Source: Paludibacter sp. UBA5753 (GTDB lineage Bacteria > Bacteroidota > Bacteroidia > Bacteroidales > Paludibacteraceae). Taken from it: DNA of 26,547 nt. The notes beneath the pieces were generated by a model. It saw nothing but the letters and a program-made list of their open reading frames with translations. It did not search any database and was not told the origin of the DNA. The position numbers were made by a program, and so were the translations under genes. The DNA is taken from the NCBI GenBank assembly GCA_002427615.1, contig DIFH01000056.1, positions 26,697-53,243 of the forward strand, written 5' to 3'. Positions 10,801 through 16,153 of this stretch are shown here, piece by piece; positions within the stretch are counted from its first letter, which is position 1, and every line of letters begins with the position of its first letter.

Positions 10801-12308
10801 AATTTTACAAACAAAGCTTCGGGAGCATTCACTTCATCCGTCGAAAATTCACCCACCTGATATACATTTCCGGCATAAGTATATTCAAAAGCAACCCCCA
10901 ATACTTCATCGGGGTTTAATGCCGATTTTAATGAAATAATGCCCAATGTTTTGTTCAGTTCATATTCCGAGGGTTCGAGCTTGCGGGCGCTTTCAATTTT
11001 CTCAAAATCTTCTCCTCCTATAAAAACATTAGTTCCGAACGCTGCGGATAAAACTGCATTAGTTTGCTGAATATCCCGCACATTAGGAACGGATTTTACT
11101 TCATCGTATAAATTGTTCGATTTATTCCGGGGTAAATTATTGCCCGCCGTTTTATGCCAGTAATTATTATCAATCCGCTCAGATTCACCAATATCCATAA
11201 AAGCTATGATATTACGCGCCTGATCGTAATCTGCCCTCTTGTTTGTAATCCACACTTCAACGCGATTGATGGTAACACCCGACGAAACAACAGGCAGACT
11301 GCTCATAGCGCTTTCAAAATTATTGCGGAAATAATGTCCCAGAAAGAAGTGACGGTTCTCGTCATAATTGTCCACTTTGACATCAAATTCCGTTGTTTGA
11401 GCGCCTCCTTTCGAGCTGACGGTTTTAGTTTCCGATTCCTGCTGCGAAGCGATAGCCGAAACACTCAGTTTGCCAAACTGCAAATCGGTTTTGACCCCAA
11501 ACAAAGCGGTGCTACCGCTAATCAACGCGCTATTGAGGGGCATGCTCACATTGCCCGCCTGAATGTTCTTAATAATATCATCCTCTTTGCCTTTATACCC
11601 AAGTTTTACCATTTTCTGGTCGAAATCAAAGGTAGATTCGGTATTATAATTCATTCCGAAAGACAGTTTGTCGCCAACCGAAGCGGTAACATTCATCTGA
11701 ATTTTCATATCAAACTCAGGGGTTATGCTGCTCCTCATCGCTTCAGTAAGAGCAGGGTTCTCGATATTATTGTGTTTAACGCCAAATACAAGTTCGGCCG
11801 AACCTTGTGTTTTTACCTGCACGCCACCGGGTCCGAACACTTTATCGGCTGGTCCAATATTGAACTTCATGTCCGAAACTGAAAATTTATCCTCGTTGTT
11901 TACTGTTTCAGAAGCATTTTTTTGTTTCCAGTACGACTGCATTTCTTTTTGCGCTGAATAGTCGCGATATTCCTTGCCTGTCATTAAATAGGGCGTAGCT
12001 ATCTCCATATTTCCGGCATAGGTTCTGAAAATATAGTTTCCGGTGTTGGGATCATATTCAACAACCGATTTGATATTTTCAGGTTGTTTGGTATCCAGCG
12101 GATAAACCGTATTCAATTCTTCATAAGTATCCTGCGCATATTTTTTCAGAGGGAAATTCTGAGTAGTGTCGATGGCCTGATTATCAGCAATTACCGTGTT
12201 CTGTGTTTCGATATCGATGTAATTCACCGAACTTATGAAAGCATAAGCCGAGCTGAAAACAACTATCAGTAAAACTAATAACGGTAGAACTTTTGAGGTA
12301 TGTAACAT
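4881..12308 (-). CDS. sprA: Type IX secretion outer-membrane protein SprA (Sov)
   Basis: A 2475-residue protein recognised as SprA/Sov, the giant outer-membrane beta-barrel that forms the translocation pore of the type IX secretion system. That system also supports gliding in some Bacteroidota. The length fits the family. Visible features are a hydrophobic signal sequence at the N terminus (LLVLLIVVFSSAYA), long stretches of alternating beta-strand sequence rich in Asn, Tyr and aromatic residues, conserved-looking blocks such as GLAYLDDFESTK and IWVNELRMSEFDEDGGWAA, and a C terminus ending in a strand (TNFGVSFKFMLTR) suited to barrel insertion. The frame is intact. It lies 94 bases downstream of ruvA on the same strand, an arrangement I know from other Bacteroidota, and probably shares its promoter. 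Its presence implies type IX cargo elsewhere in the genome. No other secretion-system gene is in the window. Confidence 0.95.
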   Translation of the reverse strand: MLHTSKVLPLLVLLIVVFSSAYAFISSVNYIDIETQNTVIADNQAIDTTQNFPLKKYAQDTYEELNTVYPLDTKQPENIKSVVEYDPNTGNYIFRTYAGNMEIATPYLMTGKEYRDYSAQKEMQSYWKQKNASETVNNEDKFSVSDMKFNIGPADKVFGPGGVQVKTQGSAELVFGVKHNNIENPALTEAMRSSITPEFDMKIQMNVTASVGDKLSFGMNYNTESTFDFDQKMVKLGYKGKEDDIIKNIQAGNVSMPLNSALISGSTALFGVKTDLQFGKLSVSAIASQQESETKTVSSKGGAQTTEFDVKVDNYDENRHFFLGHYFRNNFESAMSSLPVVSSGVTINRVEVWITNKRADYDQARNIIAFMDIGESERIDNNYWHKTAGNNLPRNKSNNLYDEVKSVPNVRDIQQTNAVLSAAFGTNVFIGGEDFEKIESARKLEPSEYELNKTLGIISLKSALNPDEVLGVAFEYTYAGNVYQVGEFSTDEVNAPEALFVKLLKSTAQSPQLAMWDLMMKNVYFLGAMQIQSDKFTLNVVYRNDSVGTDMQYITEGNIKNKLLLRVMNLDRLDTKNNTNPDGKFDYIEGLTAFSSSGRIIFPVLEPFGSHLKKEIGNDAIAQKYIFQELYDSTLVVAQELSEKNKFRIVGEYKASSGSEIRLNAMNVPRGSVTVTAGGATLTENVDYTVDYTMGTVTILNQSIIESGTNIDVKLENQSMFSMQRKSLVGTHLEYQFNKDFSLGGTIMHLSEVPLTKKVNTGNEPISNTIWGLNTSWRGESQWLTNMLDKLPFVNATKPSSIALNAEFAQLIPGHSNVVGSQGLAYLDDFESTKTSIDLHYPVNWYLASTPYNPYDDSLFPEASSTTVEYGKNRALLAWYYVDQIMNSKNPGRTTPANLRNNVESQSNHYTRDVLIKEVFPNKNYLLTDRALLSVMNLSFFPTERGPYNLDVDGMDENGYLTNPKQRWGGIMRKLDATDFETSNIEYIEFWMMDPFIYDKNGTDKGGDLYFNLGDVSEDILKDGKKAFEHGLPINGDETKIETTIWGRVPKTQSTVTAFDNTPGSRLYQDVGLNGLSTEDEFKFPVYSDYVEKVKAKVNADTRQRMENDKFSPLNDPSGDDYQFYKSTDYDEANADIITRYKRYNGTEGNSPDATNTTEDYATTATSLPDIEDVNGDNTLNEYEKYYQYKVSIKRDSMQIGRNHITDSYTSTVNLANGNSEEVTWYQFKIPIREYNKKIGSIRNFKSIRFIRMFMTNFEKETHLRFATLDLVRGEWRNYSKDLYPVGKLPVSTGALDVQAVNIEENSDKTPINYVLPPGITREVDPGQTQILQLNEQSMVMKVTNLAPNDARAVYKKTSYDMRQYKRLQMFVHAEQLPDDIRNLKDYELTCFIRLGSDMVNNYYEYEIPLKLTPAGVYSGESDVDRETVWMAENMFDFPFSALTDAKLKRNKSKQDGSYISDLIPFYDKGKNKIRVVGNPTISEVENIMIGIRNVSGDIKSGEIWVNELRMSEFDEDGGWAAMGNMAVGLSDIGAVNLSGRMETAGYGSIESNVMDRRTDDLYQMNFSTNMELGRFLPEKAKIQLPAYFSYTNETITPKYNPLDEDVLLSDALDNIQNQKDRDTLIMVSQTVSKSRSFNISSAKINIKSKNPQFYDPANVSFTYSYSERNQTSAEVERNLEKQERAAVNYNFSFNPKPFEPFKNIKALNKPAFKILSDLNFNYLPSSLSFNSDMNRLFSQVKLRDLTQTGSANNFDLNFSKDFMWNRNFDIKYDLSRSMHFTLQTAMNANIEEPYFTPEIGKEYYEAWRDSVWSNIRKLGSPYTYQQVFSASWTLPINKIPLFDWVMANAGYNSNYNWNRSALINGATDVGNVATTMGAWSADGQLNFEALYNKSKYLKEVNRKFSMQQANNQKFQSRTYKQVVKLEKNKKLAVNHRLGSEKLSLGALDKNGKPITVNYKTINPTTIEVTPKSDADSVTISIVTLDPNMQSPGRKAADFTARLLMMTRRASITYRQSNSMVLPGFKPEAGFLGQTKDGNGISAPGYAYTFGFFDDNTIQNAVDKDWLYMSDSIINPASTAYTSDLDIKASLEPIPGFKIDLNAKRYTADNTTIQYMFDGMPKTFTGSYNITQIAIATAFMRTGTAEDNYASKVFDNFLANRQIIANRLNSQYRGTKYPTTGFFTEDPSIAGKDYNEALGSYSVNSTDVLIPAFLAAYTGKDVNTMDTNPFLSIINILPNWRVNYDGLSRIQWVKDNFKSISLTHAYTCRYSVGNYTSYSTWVAMDGEDDSALGYVRDQANNDNPIPSSPYDISSVSLSEQFSPLIGINAAFKNSMTATLKYSKQRNLALNLSSTQLIESASDEFVVGMGYLLKDFDVILKLKNNQQSRVKNDLKLSADLSYKDIKTLLRKIDENLTQASSGNKLLTLKIIADYVFSSKVNIQMFFDRQMSTPLISSTFPVSSTNFGVSFKFMLTR

Positions 12309-12358
12309 AAATTATTGCGTACTGTAATTTGTGTAAGTCAGGTTAATCAACACCTATT

Positions 12359-12392
12359 AACTTTCTGACTTTATAAACTTTCTAACTTTACA
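12359..12392. repeat. Two tandem 17-base units between ruvA and sprA
   Basis: AACTTTCTGACTTTATA (12359-12375) is followed directly by AACTTTCTAACTTTACA (12376-12392), 15 of 17 bases identical. Just beside it, on the sprA side, lies the inverted repeat GTTAAT/ATTAAC (12342-12361, 8-base loop). The function is unknown; replication slippage is the simplest origin. Confidence 0.5.
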
Positions 12393-12402
12393 AACTAAAA
12401 AA

Positions 12403-12993
12403 CTACATTATTTTCAAAGCCGTTTTTATCAATTGTTCCACTCTTAGATTCGGGTCGTTTTTTAATATCTGGTCTACTGCTTTTTGCGATGCCGTAGCCG
12501 CAAAACCAAGCATGACGAGAGCCGACACAGCTTCTTCTTTCACTTCGTTGTTGGCTGTAACCGACATCGCCGAACCGGAACCGGCTCCGGCAATTTTGAG
12601 AATTTTATCTTTTAAATCGACAATAATGCGCTGTGCCGTTTTAGTACCGATACCCTTTATGGCATTCAGCGCAGAAACATTTCCCGTGGCAATCATTTCC
12701 TGAATTTCCTGAGTTGAATACGACGACATAATCATACGAGCTGTATTGGCTCCAATGCCCGAAACAGAGATTAAAAGCAAAAAAAGCTGACGTTCAGCCT
12801 GATTCATAAATCCGAATAACAAATATGCATCTTCGCGAATGGCTTCATATACATAAAGCCGGGCATTAGGTTTTCCGTTGAGTGCAGTAAAAGTAGGTAA
12901 AGTAATATGAATACAATAGCCGATCCCCGCTGCTTCAATCACAACAAAAGCCGGAGTCAGTTCGGCAATATCTCCTTTTATATAATCAAACAT
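12403..12993 (-). CDS. ruvA: Holliday junction branch migration protein RuvA
   Basis: A 196-residue cytoplasmic protein that binds four-way DNA junctions and loads the RuvB helicase during recombinational repair. Domain I is an OB-fold starting MFDYIKGDIAEL, with GIGYCIHI at 23-30. Domain II holds two helix-hairpin-helix motifs: LLISVSGIGANTA (about 73-85) and ALNAIKGIGTKTAQ (108-121). A flexible linker near 135-150 leads to domain III (about 151-196), which contacts RuvB. The length and architecture match the family and the frame is complete. The start ATG at 12991-12993 lies about 20 bases downstream of the expected initiation point of a good promoter. The gene leads the probable ruvA-sprA unit. 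Confidence 0.95.
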   Translation of the reverse strand: MFDYIKGDIAELTPAFVVIEAAGIGYCIHITLPTFTALNGKPNARLYVYEAIREDAYLLFGFMNQAERQLFLLLISVSGIGANTARMIMSSYSTQEIQEMIATGNVSALNAIKGIGTKTAQRIIVDLKDKILKIAGAGSGSAMSVTANNEVKEEAVSALVMLGFAATASQKAVDQILKNDPNLRVEQLIKTALKIM

Positions 12994-13021
12994 AATGAAT
13001 TACTTTATATTTTTTTACTTG

Positions 13022-13053
13022 CAAATGTACAGATTTTTTACAAGTTGTGCAAT
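13022..13053 (-). promoter_or_regulatory. Bacteroidota-type promoter for ruvA-sprA
   Basis: On the minus strand, ATTG (13050-13053) is followed after 20 bases by TACATTTG (13022-13029). This matches the Bacteroidota primary-sigma pattern of TTTG near -33 and TAnnTTTG near -7, with one mismatch in the first box. Transcription would start near 13015, giving a leader of about 20 bases before ruvA. Confidence 0.68.
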
Positions 13054-13164
13054 AAGCTTTAGCCCTGATACCCGTCGAAAAACGAACCGATTTTGAATAA
13101 CGGCGTTTACTTATAAAAAGTACAAATAAAAAGTTAAAAGGCGTGAAAAACACACATTATTACA

Positions 13165-13181
13165 CGATTTTGTAAAAATCG
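13165..13181. promoter_or_regulatory. Palindrome upstream of superoxide dismutase
   Basis: CGATTTTGTAAAAATCG has 7-base perfect arms around a central GTA. It lies about 77 bases before the sod start, in the divergent region between ruvA and sod, where an operator for a dimeric regulator would fit. I do not recognise the specific regulator, and no exact TAnnTTTG box was found for sod. It may be a chance palindrome in A+T-rich DNA. Confidence 0.3.
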
Positions 13182-13257
13182 CATTTAAACAATTCGGTTG
13201 TTTTATTGTTATCATTATAAAAACATTCAAACTAACGATAAATTACTTTAAGAAATT

Positions 13258-13935
13258 ATGAAACAAATTATTATGACCATTACCGTATGGGTTGCTTCTA
13301 CGCTTTTAGGTTTTGCTCAATTCCAATTGCCATCTTTACCTTACAAGTATAATGCATTGGAGCCCTATATCGACAGTACAACCATGTATATTCATCTCAA
13401 CAATCATCATGCAACTTATGTTGCCAATCTGAACAAGGCGCTCGAAAAATATCCCGATTTGCAGAAGCAAAGCATAGAACAACTCTTGCAAAATATGGAC
13501 AAATTACCTGCTGATATTCAAACTGCTATCCGAAACAACGGGGGCGGACACTATAACCACAGTTTGTTCTGGACTTTGCTGGCGCCGGCAGGATCGTCGC
13601 CTATGTCACCCGAACTCGAAACAAAAATCAAAGAAAATTTTGGCAGTGTCGAAGTTCTTAAAACTGAATTCGAAAAAGCAGCCTTAGGACGTTTTGGTTC
13701 CGGTTGGGCATGGGTAATAAAAGATGGAAACGGAAAGCTTAAAATAGTATCAACTCCCAATCAGGACAACACGCTTATGTCGGTCATTAACGTGAAAGGG
13801 AAACCGGTATTGGTACTCGATGTATGGGAACATGCCTATTATTTGAAATATCAATCGAAACGGGCTGCTTATGTGAAAGCTTACTGGAATGTAATAAACT
13901 GGAAAGAAGTTGAAAAACGTATCAACGAAAAATAA
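13258..13935 (+). CDS. sod: Exported Mn-type superoxide dismutase
   Basis: A 225-residue member of the Fe/Mn superoxide dismutase family, which converts superoxide to hydrogen peroxide and oxygen. The metal ligands are H46, H101 (in NHSLFW), D188 and H192 (in DVWEHAYY). The residues that separate the metal types read G97 (GGGH) and Q169 (NQDNT). This is the Mn-type pattern, though cambialistic enzymes can share it. An N-terminal signal peptide, MKQIIMTITVWVASTLLGFA, precedes QFQLPSLPYKY, where cytoplasmic homologues normally begin. The mature enzyme is therefore probably periplasmic or outside the cell. It is a single-gene unit, divergent from ruvA, with its own terminator. I use the generic symbol because sodA and sodB cannot be told apart with certainty. 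Confidence 0.93.
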   Translation: MKQIIMTITVWVASTLLGFAQFQLPSLPYKYNALEPYIDSTTMYIHLNNHHATYVANLNKALEKYPDLQKQSIEQLLQNMDKLPADIQTAIRNNGGGHYNHSLFWTLLAPAGSSPMSPELETKIKENFGSVEVLKTEFEKAALGRFGSGWAWVIKDGNGKLKIVSTPNQDNTLMSVINVKGKPVLVLDVWEHAYYLKYQSKRAAYVKAYWNVINWKEVEKRINEK

Positions 13936-13968
13936 AACATCGCTTTAACTGCTAAGTTTTTTTAAAGA

Positions 13969-14007
13969 AACGCAATCGGAATTTACTACTCCGGTTGCGT
14001 TTTTTTT
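13969..14007 (+). terminator. Intrinsic terminator after sod
   Basis: Arms 13969-13980 (AACGCAATCGGA) and 13990-14001 (TCCGGTTGCGTT) form a 12-bp stem with one G-T wobble and a 9-base loop, followed by a run of T to 14007. It separates sod from the sigma-factor gene. Confidence 0.87.
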
Positions 14008-14142
14008 GTAACTATATTTTTAAACACAACATAAATCAATATTTTTTAGTCTAAAAATTGTACAGAAACACATTCTTTTCCTGTAATTTACATTCAGCGT
14101 TATCAGATGGATGCACCACATCATAGTAAAATTTATATAATC

Positions 14143-14175
14143 TCTGTAATTTTATACAATTTTTGATTACATTTG
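14143..14175 (+). promoter_or_regulatory. Promoter of the ECF sigma-factor gene
   Basis: TACATTTG (14168-14175) matches the -7 consensus TAnnTTTG exactly. TCTG (14143-14146), 21 bases upstream, is a one-mismatch -33 box. Initiation near 14182 gives a leader of about 20 bases to the ATG at 14203. The box overlaps a TTG at 14173 that could be mistaken for the gene's start. Confidence 0.58.
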
Positions 14176-14202
14176 CCACGTTTCATTTTCAAGCTTAACC
14201 TG

Positions 14203-14781
14203 ATGTATAATACTAAAAATCCTGATTCTTTTGGAGATGATGAGGCACTCATTCTTTTATCAAAACAAAAAGACAAAGAGGCATTTACTATCATCTATCA
14301 AAAGTACCATCAATATCTCTATGCTTTGGCATACCGTTTTCTGAAAGACAGCGATATGGCCGAAGATACCGTGCAGCAGGTATTTGTGAAGCTTTGGGAA
14401 ATCATCCATGAAATTGAAATTGACATTAGTCTGAAAAATTATCTTTATAGTATGACTAAAAATCATATCTTAAATCAATTCAGAAAAAACAAGGAAACCA
14501 TATCGTTAAACTATATCAATGCACAAACAGAATTTACAGATGATACAGATATAGTAAAAGCAATTGACAACATTGAACTTTTGGACATACTCCATAAAGG
14601 CATCGACAATTTACCCAATCAAAAAAAAGAGATTTGCAAAATGAAAATCGATGATCATAAAAGCAATCAGGAAATTGCGGACGAAATGGGACTCAGCGTC
14701 AACACCGTAAAATCACATTATCAGGAGGCTGTAAAGATGTTACGTGTATATTTCAAACAAATAAGATTAATGTTTTTTTAA
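14203..14781 (+). CDS. ECF-family RNA polymerase sigma factor
   Basis: A 192-residue sigma-70-family factor of the extracytoplasmic-function type. Region 2 spans about 24-92 (KEAFTIIYQKYHQYLYALAYRF, then the DMAEDTVQQVFVKLWE block that contacts core enzyme and the -10 region). Region 4 spans about 136-184, with the helix-turn-helix SNQEIADEMGLSVNTVKSHY. Regions 1 and 3 are absent, as expected. The frame could extend to a TTG at 14173, but that codon overlaps the promoter's -7 box, so the ATG at 14203 is preferred. It is followed after 72 bases by a FecR-type anti-sigma gene and then susC. It should therefore direct transcription of the downstream locus when released by its anti-sigma partner. 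Confidence 0.92.
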   Translation: MYNTKNPDSFGDDEALILLSKQKDKEAFTIIYQKYHQYLYALAYRFLKDSDMAEDTVQQVFVKLWEIIHEIEIDISLKNYLYSMTKNHILNQFRKNKETISLNYINAQTEFTDDTDIVKAIDNIELLDILHKGIDNLPNQKKEICKMKIDDHKSNQEIADEMGLSVNTVKSHYQEAVKMLRVYFKQIRLMFF

Positions 14782-14853
14782 AATAATTGGATTTCAACTA
14801 ATTTGTTTTTTAAAATATTGTGTCAATATATATAAATAAGAAAAGAATCTCAC

Positions 14854-15855
14854 ATGAATACTCCTGACAAAGATACTCCCAACAAAAAAACTATAAATAG
14901 AGTAATTGATGGTATTGCTTCACATGACGAGGCAAAGCAGGTTACCGAATGGTTCTCGACCACAGTTGAGGGTCAAGCTTATTTGTCGGCGCTTATAAAC
15001 AGGGACTTTCATTTGATGGAGGCCGGTGAGTTGGAAGCGAATTTGCCCATTATTGCCATATCGGAAAAAATGCTTGAGAACATCTTTAAAACTATACGCC
15101 GGAAAAAAATTCGTCGTTACACATGGCGCGTTGCTGCCGTGCTCATTCCTTTTGTTTTATTTGTGAATCTGATTTCGTATACCAATTCTCAAGTCAATTT
15201 ATTTGGAGAACCTGCTTATTCCGAAATATATACACCAAAAGGTGAACAAGTGCGTGTATTTTTTCAGGATGGAAGCGAAGCTTATCTGAATTCGGATACC
15301 AAAATCCGCTATCCAAAACAATTCGGTTTATTCAACCGTAAAATCTTTCTCGAAGGTGAAGCATTCTTTAAAATTGCCACCAACAAGAACAGACCCTTTA
15401 TTGTGGACATCAACAATTCAAGCATTAAAGTTACAGGAACCTCGTTCAACGCAAAAGCCTATAAACATGATGAACTCATGGAGGTGGCGCTTCAGGAAGG
15501 TAAAATTACGTTCAACACGCCTCAACACAGTTACTCCATGCTTCCGGGACAATTAGCTTTATATGATAAAAAAAATGGATTGTGCACTATAAAAACTATG
15601 GTTAATTCATCCGAAGCATCCATGTGGAAAGATAATTATTTTATATTCAAAGACACACCACTTTCCGAAGTACTTAAAATAATCAACCGCAGATTCGATG
15701 TTGATTATAATATACGTGACACAAGGGCTTTAAAATATTCGTACACCATCACCACCCGCCAAACATCTATCGAAAAACTGGTAAAGGAATTAGAAATCAT
15801 TACTCCGGTGAAATTTAATCTGAACAACAATGTGATTAATATTTCACTTAAATAG
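14854..15855 (+). CDS. FecR-type transmembrane anti-sigma factor
   Basis: A 333-residue inner-membrane protein. The cytoplasmic N-terminal part (1-90) contains DEAKQVTEWF and would hold the sigma factor. A single transmembrane helix lies at about 92-110, preceded by basic residues (RRKKIRRYTWR). The periplasmic part contains the FecR domain (about 123-215, with YTPKGEQVRVFFQDGSEAYLNSDTKI and FLEGEAFFKI) and a C-terminal domain of the kind often linked to it (about 262-330, FKDTPLSEVLKIINRRF). In known Fec-like systems the periplasmic domain senses the STN domain of the outer-membrane transporter and triggers sigma release. The adjacent susC has such an STN domain, so the partners are probably FecR and the neighbouring SusC. 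Confidence 0.92.
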   Translation: MNTPDKDTPNKKTINRVIDGIASHDEAKQVTEWFSTTVEGQAYLSALINRDFHLMEAGELEANLPIIAISEKMLENIFKTIRRKKIRRYTWRVAAVLIPFVLFVNLISYTNSQVNLFGEPAYSEIYTPKGEQVRVFFQDGSEAYLNSDTKIRYPKQFGLFNRKIFLEGEAFFKIATNKNRPFIVDINNSSIKVTGTSFNAKAYKHDELMEVALQEGKITFNTPQHSYSMLPGQLALYDKKNGLCTIKTMVNSSEASMWKDNYFIFKDTPLSEVLKIINRRFDVDYNIRDTRALKYSYTITTRQTSIEKLVKELEIITPVKFNLNNNVINISLK

Positions 15856-15862
15856 ACCTCTG

Positions 15863-15900
15863 ATAATCTTTTGATTATAACATTTTTATTTATTTTTTTT
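15863..15900 (+). terminator. Weak A+T-rich terminator candidate after fecR
   Basis: ATAATC-TTTT-GATTAT (15863-15878) forms a 6-bp stem, followed by a T-rich tract with eight consecutive T at 15893-15900. The stem has little GC and would be weak. Partial termination here would let the regulator genes be expressed at a basal level separately from susC. Confidence 0.35.
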
Positions 15901-15977
15901 AAAATATTTCAATTTCAACTCATCCTTTTTCTTTCCGCGCGTGTCTATTATTCAGACTTTAGATTTAGTATGACCTG

Positions 15978-16016
15978 AAACGCTTCAACAAATCACATCG
16001 TGAAATAGGAGCGTTT
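15978..16016. promoter_or_regulatory. Nested inverted repeats upstream of susC
   Basis: AAACGCT (15978-15984) pairs with AGCGTTT (16010-16016). Inside, TCAC (15993-15996) pairs with GTGA (16000-16003). The element lies about 140 bases before the susC start in a 298-base gap where the locus promoter is expected. It may be an operator or a leader-RNA stem. I could not identify a promoter, since the recognition sequence of this ECF sigma factor is unknown. The rest of the gap is A+T-rich with nothing else recognised. Confidence 0.3.
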
Positions 16017-16153
16017 ACGCTAAGTATCAATATTGACATTTATTCATTAAGTGTATTGTGCTTTAAGTTGTGACATATTAGTTTTTTAAGGTTTTATCTG
16101 GAATTGGATTCGATTTAATACTTTATAATGTTTAACTTAATAATGTCTGTATC

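Noticed and set aside
11154..11882. A 242-codon plus-strand frame within sprA
   Set aside because: It lies wholly opposite a conserved part of sprA, has no recognisable domain and reads like reverse-complement sequence with many Ile, Phe, His and Arg residues. It is a shadow frame.
14037..14060. A+T-rich imperfect hairpin (CAAT...ATTG around TTTTTA-GTC-TAAAAA) upstream of the sigma gene
   Set aside because: It is nearly all A and T, needs a bulge, and is not placed at a gene end. It is likely chance in this composition.
14815..14829. Small hairpin ATATTG-TGT-CAATAT between the sigma and fecR genes
   Set aside because: A 6-bp stem that is mostly A-T, with no T-tract. It is too weak to call as terminator or attenuator.
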